Below are positions 55,199 through 63,349 of a DNA stretch of 64,000 nucleotides, in pieces; the first letter of the stretch is position 1, and every line of letters begins with the position of its first letter. Location: assembly GCF_018531145.1 (NCBI RefSeq), contig NZ_JAHDSZ010000001.1, positions 62,001-126,000 of the forward strand. The letters run 5' to 3'. Origin of the DNA: Canibacter zhuwentaonis (lineage in GTDB: Bacteria > Actinomycetota > Actinomycetes > Actinomycetales > Microbacteriaceae). Position numbers and translations under genes: made by a program. A model generated the notes under the pieces. That model was not told where the DNA came from, did not search any database, and saw only the letters and a list, made by a program, of their open reading frames with translations.

Positions 55199-55954
55199 TT
55201 ATGCGACCAGTCCGAGTAGTACGGGAGCGGCAAGAGCAGCCAGGCTGCCGCCGATTAGCGGACCAACAACCGGCACCCATGAGTAGCACCAATCGCTTGA
55301 TCCTTTGCCTTTAATAGGCAGTAGCGCATGCACGATACGTGGACCTAGGTCACGAGCAGGATTGATAGCGTATCCGGTAGGTCCGCCAAGCGAGACACCG
55401 ATACCAACAACGAGCAGCGCAACCGGCAGAGCTGAAACACCACCGAGACCAGCAGGAACGCCAACCTCTGCAACGCCGTAATCGGCGAAACCGAAGATCA
55501 CGAAGACGAGCACAAAAGTGCCGATAACCTCGGTTATGAGATTCCAAGCGTATGAGCGGTTTGCCGGGCCGGTTGCGAATACGCCGAGTTTGGTTGCAGC
55601 CTCTGGCTCTAGATCAAAGTGCTCTTTGTATGCGAGCCACGCAATGAACGCGCCCAGCATAGCGCCAACCAGCTGCGCGCCAACAGCAACCATAAACTGT
55701 TCTGCGGTGATAGCGCCCTTAATTAGCAGCGCGATTGAAACCGCAGGGTTTAGCTGTGCACCCGAGTACGCTGAAACCAGCACGCCCGAGAAAACAGCAA
55801 GACCCCAGCCCCACGTAACCATGAGGAAGCCGCCACCGTTGCCTTTTGTACCCTTAAGAGCGACGTTAGCGACAACGCCAGCGCCGAGCAAAAGCAGCAT
55901 CGCTGTGCCTACCGTTTCAGATAGGAAGTACAAGCCTAGATTAATGTCTTCCAT
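55199..55954 (-). CDS. glpF: Glycerol facilitator (aquaglyceroporin)
   Basis: Membrane channel for glycerol. Six helices and both NPA loops: LNPAVSIAL near residue 69 and INPARDLGPR near 199; the Asp after the second NPAR marks a glycerol rather than a water channel. 251 residues. ATG 55954. Upstream of glpK by 29 bp. Confidence 0.96.
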   Translation of the reverse strand: MEDINLGLYFLSETVGTAMLLLLGAGVVANVALKGTKGNGGGFLMVTWGWGLAVFSGVLVSAYSGAQLNPAVSIALLIKGAITAEQFMVAVGAQLVGAMLGAFIAWLAYKEHFDLEPEAATKLGVFATGPANRSYAWNLITEVIGTFVLVFVIFGFADYGVAEVGVPAGLGGVSALPVALLVVGIGVSLGGPTGYAINPARDLGPRIVHALLPIKGKGSSDWCYSWVPVVGPLIGGSLAALAAPVLLGLVA

Positions 55955-55980
55955 TTTGACATTGACCTTTCTAGTTTAGG

Positions 55981-56001
55981 GTCAGAGTATTTGGCTCTGA
56001 C
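55981..56001 (-). other. Hairpin between glpD and glpF
   Basis: GTCAGAG (55981-55987) pairs with CTCTGAC (55995-56001) in the 77-bp gap. There is no T tract, so a processing or stability element fits better than a terminator. Confidence 0.4.
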
Positions 56002-56031
56002 GCATTGTTATTAGTGAGGATAAATATGTGT

Positions 56032-57759
56032 TTATTGTACCGGAGTTCCGATATCAGCAACGCCGGTTTGCGACAGCAGCACTCGATGGTTTGCGCGCAA
56101 TATTGCTGCTGTGCGGGCGATCTCTGCTTTTTGCTTAGCAGCATCCCAGCCGAGCGGTTTTGCAATAGTTGCTGCGACCTCCTGCAGGGTCTGCTCGGTT
56201 AGGTAACCGAGGAATGCCAGGTGGGTGCGGCGCTTGAGCAGATCGTCAAGGTGCACAACCTGCTCGGTTGTTGCAAGGTAGGCGAGCTCTTCCTGCGAGT
56301 ATCCGTGCGCGTGCTCGAGCATTTTTTCGCCGTTTTGAATCTGTGCGAATATCTCGGTTGCGTGAGTGCCGTACCTGTGTAGCAGCTCGGTTGCGCGATC
56401 CACCGCAACTGAACCGCGGTTAGCGGCAAGCCACTTGTTGATCTGCTTAGCATTGGCTGGGAAGTTCTTACCGCCACCGATCGGCAGCTCCAGCGTGCTC
56501 GCCTTGCGAGTTATTTCAAGCTCTTTCATTGCGTCGTTCGCAAAGTGCTCGGCAAGCGCGCGGAACGTGGTCCATTTGCCGCCAATCAGGCTAAGGAAAG
56601 GAACTCCGCTGAGCTGTGTGCGCTCAATGCGGTAGTCACGTGACACGAAGCCGGGGGCGGTGTCGTCGTGACTTGGCAGCGGGCGAATACCGCTGAAGGT
56701 GTAAACAATCTGATTGCGATCAAGGATTATGCCCGGGAACACGTGATGTACGAGGTCGAAGAAGTAGTCAATCTCGCTGTCAGTGCAAACAACTTTTTGA
56801 GACGGATCGGCATCCACATCTGTTGTGCCCACAAGCACGCGGTTTTTGAACGGGTAGATCAGTACGATACGACCGTCTTTGTGCTCAAAGAAAATCTCGT
56901 TGCCTCCCGTTGCTTTGTAAAGCTCAGGGTTGTCAAGCACAATGTGTGATCCTTTAGTGCCGCCCATAAAATTTGTTGCGTTGCCAAAGGTTGCGTTGGT
57001 GATGTCTGTTTCCGCTCCGGAAGCGTTTAAAACAACCTTTGCCTTAAACGCAAAAACCTCACCGGTTGTTTTATCTTTAAGCTGCACCGCGCCGTTTTCA
57101 AAGCCGACGGCCGCAACATAGTTTGCTGCACGCGCCAGATCGCCGCCGTGAATTTTGCCGTCGCGTAGCACATCAAGTGCGATCCGCTCAGGATCATGCA
57201 TCGAAGCGTCGTAATAAGTTGCGGTGTATTTGACGTCAGAACGCATCTCGGGGAATGACTCAAGGCTCTTTTTGCGCCCAACAAAGCGATGTCTAGGCAC
57301 TGCGCCACCGTCGCGAGAGAAGATGTCGTAGATTGTCATCCCAATTTTAATAAGAGCTGCGCCGCGTTCCGCCGGTTTCCCTTTGCCGTGGGTTACAAGC
57401 ATTCGCCAGGGGGCTGAAACTATGCCGGAGAAAGTGGAAAAAATTGGCATTGTGGTGCGCAGCGGCTTCACAAAGTGCGGGGCATTTTTAAGCAGCCGAT
57501 TGCGCTCTACAACCGCCTCCTGCACGAGGCGAAACTCGCCATTTTCGAGATAGCGGATACCTCCGTGTACCATGTGGCTGGATGCGGATGAGGCTCCGGA
57601 AACAAAGTCAGCCTGCTCAACAAGCGCAACATCTATGCCCTGTAGCGCAAGATCTCTAAAAGTAGCGATGCCATTGATGCCGCCGCCTATGATTAAAACA
57701 TCTGCCTCAGCTCGGTCGCGGAGTGTTTTAACTGCGCTGCGGGGAACTAGATTTGTCAC
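56032..57759 (-). CDS. glpD: Aerobic glycerol-3-phosphate dehydrogenase
   Basis: FAD enzyme that oxidises glycerol-3-phosphate to dihydroxyacetone phosphate and passes electrons to quinone. FAD site DVLIIGGGINGIATFRDLAL near 20-39; substrate block SSASSHMVHGGIRYLE near 60. 575 residues, normal. ATG 57759 with an AAGAGA site; promoter and operator-like palindrome lie just upstream. Confidence 0.97.
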   Translation of the reverse strand: MTNLVPRSAVKTLRDRAEADVLIIGGGINGIATFRDLALQGIDVALVEQADFVSGASSASSHMVHGGIRYLENGEFRLVQEAVVERNRLLKNAPHFVKPLRTTMPIFSTFSGIVSAPWRMLVTHGKGKPAERGAALIKIGMTIYDIFSRDGGAVPRHRFVGRKKSLESFPEMRSDVKYTATYYDASMHDPERIALDVLRDGKIHGGDLARAANYVAAVGFENGAVQLKDKTTGEVFAFKAKVVLNASGAETDITNATFGNATNFMGGTKGSHIVLDNPELYKATGGNEIFFEHKDGRIVLIYPFKNRVLVGTTDVDADPSQKVVCTDSEIDYFFDLVHHVFPGIILDRNQIVYTFSGIRPLPSHDDTAPGFVSRDYRIERTQLSGVPFLSLIGGKWTTFRALAEHFANDAMKELEITRKASTLELPIGGGKNFPANAKQINKWLAANRGSVAVDRATELLHRYGTHATEIFAQIQNGEKMLEHAHGYSQEELAYLATTEQVVHLDDLLKRRTHLAFLGYLTEQTLQEVAATIAKPLGWDAAKQKAEIARTAAILRANHRVLLSQTGVADIGTPVQ

Positions 57760-57787
57760 CTGATGTCTCTTTCTATTGCTGGTTAGG

Positions 57788-57830
57788 GCGTTAATTAACG
57801 CTTTGACTGTTACAAAGTGAGGGCATTATA
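57788..57830 (-). promoter_or_regulatory. glp promoter with operator-like palindrome
   Basis: On the minus strand TATAAT (57825-57830) has a weak TTCAGA 16 bases upstream. Between it and glpD lies the perfect palindrome GCGTTAATTAACGC (57788-57801), placed where a repressor would block early transcription. No glp repressor gene is in this window. Confidence 0.6.
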
Positions 57831-57920
57831 AGAACAACCACACGGTTCTGAAGTATATTACCGCAAAAAGCTGTGACAACCAGCTATCAAATGCGCTTTG
57901 AAACAGATTTGAAACAAAGC

Positions 57921-57954
57921 AAAAAAGATTCCAGCACACGTGTTTTTGCACTGG
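57921..57954 (-). terminator. Terminator of tRNA-His
   Basis: On the minus strand a 7-bp stem with two G-U pairs (57948-57954 with 57931-57937) is followed by AATCTTTTTT. Confidence 0.65.
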
Positions 57955-57960
57955 GATTAA

Positions 57961-57970
57961 GGGGGGGGGG
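57961..57970. repeat. Homopolymer run of ten G
   Basis: Ten consecutive G bases, five bases from the tRNA-His 3' end. The longest single-base run noticed in the window; likely to vary in length. Confidence 0.9.
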
Positions 57971-57974
57971 ATAG

Positions 57975-58048
57975 GGTGGCTAACGGGACTTGAACCCGCG
58001 ACCCTCGACACCACAAGCCGATGCTCTACCGACTGAGCTATAGCCACC
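57975..58048 (-). tRNA. tRNA-His (GTG)
   Basis: Complete cloverleaf with anticodon GTG in the loop TTGTGGT. The acceptor has the extra 5' G (G-1) opposite C73, the hallmark of tRNA-His. CCA is not encoded. It lies downstream of orn on the same strand, a conserved actinobacterial arrangement. Confidence 0.97.
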
Positions 58049-58051
58049 ATA

Positions 58052-58071
58052 TTAAGTGCGATTGCACTTAA
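58052..58071 (-). other. Perfect hairpin in the tRNA-His 5' leader
   Basis: TTAAGTGC-GATT-GCACTTAA, an 8-bp stem with a 4-base loop, three bases from the mature tRNA 5' end. It could guide RNase P processing or end read-through from orn. Confidence 0.5.
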
Positions 58072-58125
58072 CTCAATAAACTATATAGGACAAAAAGCGA
58101 TTGCGCAAAGCCGTTAAGGCGCGTT

Positions 58126-58680
58126 TTAGTCGCTAACAAAAATATTTTCGCGATAGTAGGCAAGCTCGGCGATAGACTCCAGAATGTCATCCAGCGCACG
58201 GTGATTACCGGTTTTTACGGGAGCTTTTTTGCATACCTCAGGATGCCAGCGCTTACCAAGCTCTTTAATTGTGGAAACATCAATGCTGCGGTAGTGCAAC
58301 AGCTCGTGCAACTGTGGCATATAGCGGCTCAAAAAAGCCCGATCCGTGCCGATAGTGTTGCCCGCAACAAGCGGCCGCGCGTTATCCTGTTGCCACTGCG
58401 CAAGGTAGGAAATCGCCTTTTCTTGAGCTGTTGCGGGTGAAAGGCCCGCGCTAATTTCGGGCAGTAATCCGCTCTTTGTGTGCATTTTGCGCACAAAATC
58501 GTTCATGTTTGCAAGCGCGTCAGAACCCGGGTTAATAACTAGCTGCAGCCCCGGTGCGAGCGGGCGCAGCTCAAAGTCGGTGACGACTACCGCTATTTCC
58601 ACCAGCCGGTCTCGCTCCAGATCAAGCCCCGTCATTTCACAGTCTATCCACACAATATGATTCGCGCTTTGTTTCCCCAT
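58126..58680 (-). CDS. orn: Oligoribonuclease
   Basis: Degrades 2-5 nt RNA fragments to nucleotides; needed to finish mRNA and pGpG turnover. DEDDh exonuclease: Asp13/Glu15 in IVWIDCEMTGLD, GTDRAFLSRYMP, and HRALDDILES with the catalytic His and Asp. ATG 58680 is preferred to GTG 58686 because TAAACT lies exactly seven bases before it. 184 residues. Confidence 0.96.
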   Translation of the reverse strand: MGKQSANHIVWIDCEMTGLDLERDRLVEIAVVVTDFELRPLAPGLQLVINPGSDALANMNDFVRKMHTKSGLLPEISAGLSPATAQEKAISYLAQWQQDNARPLVAGNTIGTDRAFLSRYMPQLHELLHYRSIDVSTIKELGKRWHPEVCKKAPVKTGNHRALDDILESIAELAYYRENIFVSD

Positions 58681-58729
58681 GCGCACCAGTTTAGCCAGTG
58701 CCGCTGATATTTATCGCTAAAATCTAATT
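58681..58729. promoter_or_regulatory. Divergent leaderless promoters of orn and def
   Basis: TAAACT on the minus strand (58688-58693), seven bases before orn, and TAAAAT on the plus strand (58718-58723), six bases before def, share a 49-bp gap. The -35 regions would overlap the opposite unit. Confidence 0.65.
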
Positions 58730-59296
58730 ATGGCAATTTTACCAATATGCATCTACGGACAGCCGGTTTTGCACACTTTAGCAGAGGTTGTCACCGAGTT
58801 TGATAAAGAGTTACACCGTTTGATAGCGGATATGCACGAAACTACGGTTGCAGCTCCCGGTGTGGGGCTTGCTGCGCCGCAGATTGGTATTGGAAAGCGG
58901 ATCTTTGTGTGGAACTACGCAGATCAGGACGAGGCTCCCGCGATCGGTGTTGCGATCAATCCTGAGCTGTGGATAATCCCGCCAGAACCGGGGCAGGCGG
59001 ATCCGGAGCACGAGGCTGAAGGCTGCCTTTCTTTTCCGGGTGAGCGGTTTGAGCTGCGTAGATCAGCCGCGGCTAAACTCCGTGCGCAGGATGCCGACGG
59101 AAAATGGTTTGAGATCTCTGCAACGGGATGGTTTGCTCGCATTATGCAGCACGAATACGACCATCTAAACGGTTACATCTACGTGGACAGGCTAACCGGC
59201 TATGCTCACAACGAAGCAATGCGCATTAAACGAAAACGCAACTGGGGTAAGCCGGGGCTAAGCTGGACTCCCGGAATTGACAGCCTCGAGGGGTAG
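58730..59296 (+). CDS. def: Peptide deformylase
   Basis: Removes the formyl group from new proteins. All three motifs: GVGLAAPQ (44-51), EGCLSFPG with metal ligand Cys99, and QHEYDH with His141 and His145. 188 residues. ATG 58730, leaderless. Confidence 0.97.
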   Translation: MAILPICIYGQPVLHTLAEVVTEFDKELHRLIADMHETTVAAPGVGLAAPQIGIGKRIFVWNYADQDEAPAIGVAINPELWIIPPEPGQADPEHEAEGCLSFPGERFELRRSAAAKLRAQDADGKWFEISATGWFARIMQHEYDHLNGYIYVDRLTGYAHNEAMRIKRKRNWGKPGLSWTPGIDSLEG

Positions 59297-59318
59297 CGGA
59301 TTGCGCTAGCGCACCGGT

Positions 59319-59460
59319 TAGTAGTACGATTTTCTGGCGGCGTACCAGCCAGGGGATCACCAACTGGTCGCGCAGCCATCTAGCGACGCAGCTTTCTGAC
59401 AGCGCGTCAGCTGGCGCGCAGGCTTTCTAGTGACTCGCCAACTAGTGACGCGGTTTTCTT
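59319..59460. repeat. Worn 31-bp tandem repeat
   Basis: Units at 59381, 59412 and 59443 keep an exact 31-bp period (TAGCGACGCAGCTTTCTGAC type); weaker copies start near 59320 and 59350. The last copy carries the final codons of the MFS gene on the minus strand. Confidence 0.65.
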
Positions 59461-60731
59461 ATGTAGTACTCTCGTACAACAGGAATGGCTCCGGTTACGT
59501 GGTTTGGCTCGATAAGCTCGCTGGTGTTTAGATCATCGCCCGCATTTCGCTTGTTTTTAGGCAGGGTTTCTGGCGCGAAAAGCCACCATACTAGCGCAAC
59601 GCACAGAATTACGCCCGTCACCGTGAAAGCGGGTCGGTAGCCGTAGTGGTCAGCTAATAATCCGACCGCAATGGGTGCTATCATGCTGCCGACATCTACC
59701 GCCATTTGACTTGCTGAGACCACGCCGGTGCTGCGCGATCCTTTGGCAACATCGGCAATAATAGCCTGCTGTGCGGGGTTGGCGAGTGATGCGCCCATAC
59801 CACAGGCAGCCATCAGGGCGCACAACACCTGAATATTGGCAATAAACGGCAATGTGAAATACGTGCCGGCGATAATCGCCAGCCCTATTAGCACCATCGG
59901 TTTGCGCCCGTACCTGTCATTACAGCGCCCCGAAGGGATTATAAGCAGCGCGTTGCCCGCTGCAAACGCTGCCAGCGCCCATCCCGCAGCGGCGGGGCTT
60001 TTGTCTACCACCGTGATCACGAACAGTGGCACCACCGAGATACGCGCGCCCCAGATTGCCCATCCCGTTGCAAACAGCGACGACATAGCGGCCTTAAACG
60101 ATGGGTTTTTGAATGCCTGTGCGATTGTGACGTGCTCATCCGCCGCAGTGTTTGCGCCGCTTGCGTCTGCCGCTGGCTGGGCTTTGATTGTGAAGCCGAT
60201 TACAATAACGGATATTATCAGCGTAGCTGCATAGAAAACGAAGGGGGTACGGATTCCGAAGTGTGTTACCGCAGCTCCTAAAACCGGCCCGCACAGGTTG
60301 CCGAGCAAAAAAGCGGCGCCGTTGTAGCTAACAACCCTGCCGCGCATATCAACGGGGGCAAACTTAATGAGCAGAGACGTTGCCGCAACGCTGAACATAA
60401 CCGAGCCGATGCCGCCGAGGGCGCGCATCACAATCATGCTCTGATAGTTTGTAACGAACGCACAAAGTCCCGTTGAAACGGCGACTATTGTAAGACCGAG
60501 CATATATGCGGCGCGCTCTGTGAACTTGCTTGTGAACAGGCTCGCGAGCGGCGCGCCAACAATGCGCATTAGCGCGAAGGCGCTAATCAGGGCGCTGGCG
60601 AGGGTCACTGAAACGCCAAAAGATTTTGCTATTTGCGGAATCACCGGTGCGACAACACCGTAACCGAGCGAAACGCAGAAAGATGCGGCAATTAGTGCCC
60701 AGAGCTCGTGGGGAAGCTTGTGATGTGACAC
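59442..60731 (-). CDS. MFS transporter
   Basis: Twelve-helix major facilitator, 429 residues. The loop between helices 2 and 3 reads GAPLASLFTSKFTERAAY, a changed form of the usual G-x-x-x-D-R-x-G-R-R; the matching loop of the second half, GRCNDRYGRKP, is standard. Best fit is a drug or small-metabolite exporter, but the substrate is unknown. GTG 60731 follows GAGGGGG; longer frames have no support. The C-terminal tail lies in worn repeat DNA. Confidence 0.88.
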   Translation of the reverse strand: MSHHKLPHELWALIAASFCVSLGYGVVAPVIPQIAKSFGVSVTLASALISAFALMRIVGAPLASLFTSKFTERAAYMLGLTIVAVSTGLCAFVTNYQSMIVMRALGGIGSVMFSVAATSLLIKFAPVDMRGRVVSYNGAAFLLGNLCGPVLGAAVTHFGIRTPFVFYAATLIISVIVIGFTIKAQPAADASGANTAADEHVTIAQAFKNPSFKAAMSSLFATGWAIWGARISVVPLFVITVVDKSPAAAGWALAAFAAGNALLIIPSGRCNDRYGRKPMVLIGLAIIAGTYFTLPFIANIQVLCALMAACGMGASLANPAQQAIIADVAKGSRSTGVVSASQMAVDVGSMIAPIAVGLLADHYGYRPAFTVTGVILCVALVWWLFAPETLPKNKRNAGDDLNTSELIEPNHVTGAIPVVREYYIRKPRH

Positions 60732-60865
60732 CCGTACAACCCCCTCAAAATGACTGCTACTAAAATTACAACTACTTAAGTAGAGCACCGCCGATTACTA
60801 CGGTGGTGCTCTTACCATGATGCAACCAGCAGCCCAAAGTGAGGAAACCGCTGACTGTTGCACTG

Positions 60866-60938
<73 letters not shown>

Positions 60939-61011
60939 ATATCAGCACTGAGTATTTTACCGTAAAAAGATGGGTTTGTGTGTGAGCGCTGTCAGACGAG
61001 GGTTATTTTGT

Positions 61012-61039
61012 TTGTCAAGTAGCGGCGAGGGCTTATAAA
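61012..61039 (+). promoter_or_regulatory. Promoter of the trp cluster
   Basis: TTGTCA (61012-61017) and TATAAA (61034-61039), 16 bases apart, 51 bases before the first gene. No leader peptide rich in Trp or attenuator hairpin was seen. Confidence 0.6.
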
Positions 61040-61090
61040 AGTATAGACTTGAGCAAGAATAAATTTATTTCACTTTAATATGGAGGCGTT

Positions 61091-61324
61091 TTGAGTACCG
61101 CACACAACGATCCCGGACACGGAGATTCCCCTGCCGCCTGGACGGGAGTTATCATTATGATTCTTGCTTTTGCAGTTGGTGCTGTGTTTTTTGTGCTGGA
61201 TAAGCCCGTTTACGTGTGGGCGAGCCTTGCTGTTTTTCTGCTCGGTCCCGTTATCGGGTTCATCATGGCAAAGGTAGGGTACGGCATTAAAGGGCCTAGG
61301 TTCGTGCCAAAGGAGCATCACTAA
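61091..61324 (+). CDS. Small membrane protein, DUF6704 type
   Basis: 77 residues, unknown function. A His/Asp-rich start (AHNDPGHGD) and two helices (about 18-36 and 42-62). TTG 61091 after GGAGG. Found next to trpC in Microbacteriaceae; here three bases separate the stop from trpC. Confidence 0.8.
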   Translation: MSTAHNDPGHGDSPAAWTGVIIMILAFAVGAVFFVLDKPVYVWASLAVFLLGPVIGFIMAKVGYGIKGPRFVPKEHH

Positions 61325-61327
61325 ACT

Positions 61328-62104
61328 GTGCTGAGCGACTTATATTCAGGTTCGCTGGAAGATGCTAGGGCACGCCAAGAACGAGTTTCTATAGCGGAGC
61401 TGGAAGCTGCTATCGCTCTAAAACCTCCCGCGCTTAACGTGCTTGCAGCCCTTGCGCCCGATGAGGTGATAAAGATTATCGCGGAGGTTAAGCGGGCTAG
61501 CCCGTCCCGGGGTGAACTGGCCGAGATTGTAGATCCGCAACGGCTTGCTAAGCAGTATGAAGCGGGGGGCGCTGCGGCAGTGAGTGTGCTCACAGAACAG
61601 CGGCGCTTTAAAGGATCCCTGGCGGATCTTGAGAGCGTGCGTAAAGCCGTTAGCGTGCCTGTTTTGCGCAAAGACTTTATTGCCAGTGAGTATCAGCTGC
61701 TGGAGGCTCGTGCGGCGGGTGCCGATATGGTGCTGTTGATAGTGGCGGGGTTGGAACAGCCTTTGCTGAAGCGCCTGTACGAGCTAACTCTGCAGCTGGA
61801 AATGACCGTTCTGGTCGAGACGCACACCTCAGAGGAGGTTTCCCGCGCGGTTGATCTGGGGGCTGAGCTGATCGGTGTGAACGCTCGTAATCTGAACGAT
61901 TTTACGCTCGATCGTGATCTTTTTGCGCAGGTTGCCGATCAGATCCCGAGCGGCGTTATTAGGGTTGCAGAATCTGCTGTTATGAGCGTTGCTGATGTGG
62001 CGCATTATCGATCCGCCGGAGCTGATGCGGTGCTTGTTGGCGAGGCGCTAGTTGTGAACGGCGACCCGACCGAGACGGTTGCCGAGTTTGCCAGTGTTGC
62101 CTAG
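61328..62104 (+). CDS. trpC: Indole-3-glycerol phosphate synthase
   Basis: Closes the indole ring in tryptophan synthesis. TIM barrel with IIAEVKRASPSRGEL, VLRKDFIASEYQLLEARAAG, LVETHTSEEV, IGVNARNLNDF and the end GADAVLVGEALV. 258 residues. GTG 61328. trpE and trpD are not directly upstream; a tRNA and an MFS gene are. Confidence 0.97.
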   Translation: MLSDLYSGSLEDARARQERVSIAELEAAIALKPPALNVLAALAPDEVIKIIAEVKRASPSRGELAEIVDPQRLAKQYEAGGAAAVSVLTEQRRFKGSLADLESVRKAVSVPVLRKDFIASEYQLLEARAAGADMVLLIVAGLEQPLLKRLYELTLQLEMTVLVETHTSEEVSRAVDLGAELIGVNARNLNDFTLDRDLFAQVADQIPSGVIRVAESAVMSVADVAHYRSAGADAVLVGEALVVNGDPTETVAEFASVA

Positions 62105-62137
62105 TAAACTGGGCGCTTTGCTTATTTTGGAGGGATT

Positions 62138-63349
62138 ATGGCTTTAAGCGGTGCACGCGGCCCGAAGTTCGGCGAATACGGCGGGCGGTATATGCCAGAG
62201 TCGCTGATTATGGCGATTGCCGAGCTGACGGAGGCGCACGATGCTGCGCTGGCTGATCCGGAGTTCAACCGCGAGCTGCGGGAGTATCTTAAGCACTATG
62301 TGGGCAGACCCTCAGAGCTTACGGAGGTGCAAAACTTTGCGGCGCAGATTGGCAGCAAAGCCAGAATTTTTCTGAAGCGGGAGGATCTTAACCACACCGG
62401 CTCGCACAAAATAAACAATGTGCTGGGGCAGGCTCTGCTCACAAAACGGCTCGGCAAAACGAGAGTAATCGCAGAAACCGGTGCTGGGCAGCACGGAGTT
62501 GCCACCGCAACCGCAGCGGCTTTGCTCGGGCTTGAGTGCACAATATACATGGGCGGGTTAGACACTGCACGGCAGGCTCTAAACGTTGCGAGAATGCGTC
62601 TTTTGGGGGCGGAAGTGATCCCCGTGAACACGGGATCTCGCACGCTGAAAGACGCTATTAACGAGGCCTTCCGCGACTGGGTTGCAACGGTTGACAACAC
62701 CAACTACATTTTTGGAACCGCGGCAGGGCCGCATCCGTTTCCCACTATTGTTTGTGACTTTCAAAAAATAATCGGAGAAGAGGCCAGAGAGCAGATGCTC
62801 GAGCGTACCGGCTCGCTGCCAACCGCGATTATTGCCTGCATTGGCGGCGGATCGAATGCGATTGGGCTGTTTAGCGCGTTTTTAGACGATAGCGATGTGG
62901 GTATTTATGGCGTTGAGGCGGCTGGTGAAGGGCTTGATTCTGGGCGCACCGCTGCTTCAATTCAGCGCGGTCGCCCGGGAGTTCTGCACGGTGCGATGAC
63001 TTACGCCCTGCAGGATGGTGACGGGCAGACGCTCGACTCGCACTCGATTTCTGCCGGGCTTGACTACCCGGGTGTTGGTCCGCACCATGCCTGGCTTCAT
63101 GATATTGGGCGCGTTAAATACATTGGCGCAAGCGATGCGCAGGCGATGGAGGCATTTAAACTGCTCAGCCGCACCGAGGGTATTATTCCAGCGATAGAGT
63201 CGGCGCACGCGCTTGCGGGTGTGTTTGAGGTTGCAAAAACCCTCACGAGTAGCGACACAATTCTGGTGAATCTGTCAGGGCGCGGCGACAAAGATATGCA
63301 CACCGCGGCTAACTATTTCGGGCTTATTAACGACGGGGAAATATCGTGA
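62138..63349 (+). CDS. trpB: Tryptophan synthase beta chain
   Basis: Joins indole and serine. PLP lysine Lys91 in [17 protein letters not shown] phosphate loop near 235; [11 protein letters not shown] start. 403 residues. ATG 62138 after GGAGG. Overlaps trpA by four bases. Confidence 0.98.
   Translation: MALSGARGPKFGEYGGRYMPESLIMAIAELTEAHDAALADPEFNRELREYLKHYVGRPSELTEVQNFAAQIGSKARIFLKREDLNHTGSHKINNVLGQALLTKRLGKTRVIAETGAGQHGVATATAAALLGLECTIYMGGLDTARQALNVARMRLLGAEVIPVNTGSRTLKDAINEAFRDWVATVDNTNYIFGTAAGPHPFPTIVCDFQKIIGEEAREQMLERTGSLPTAIIACIGGGSNAIGLFSAFLDDSDVGIYGVEAAGEGLDSGRTAASIQRGRPGVLHGAMTYALQDGDGQTLDSHSISAGLDYPGVGPHHAWLHDIGRVKYIGASDAQAMEAFKLLSRTEGIIPAIESAHALAGVFEVAKTLTSSDTILVNLSGRGDKDMHTAANYFGLINDGEIS

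Noticed and set aside
59319-59460. CRISPR array or transposon end
   Set aside because: Directly abutting 31-bp units without spacers; no inverted ends, target duplication or transposase.
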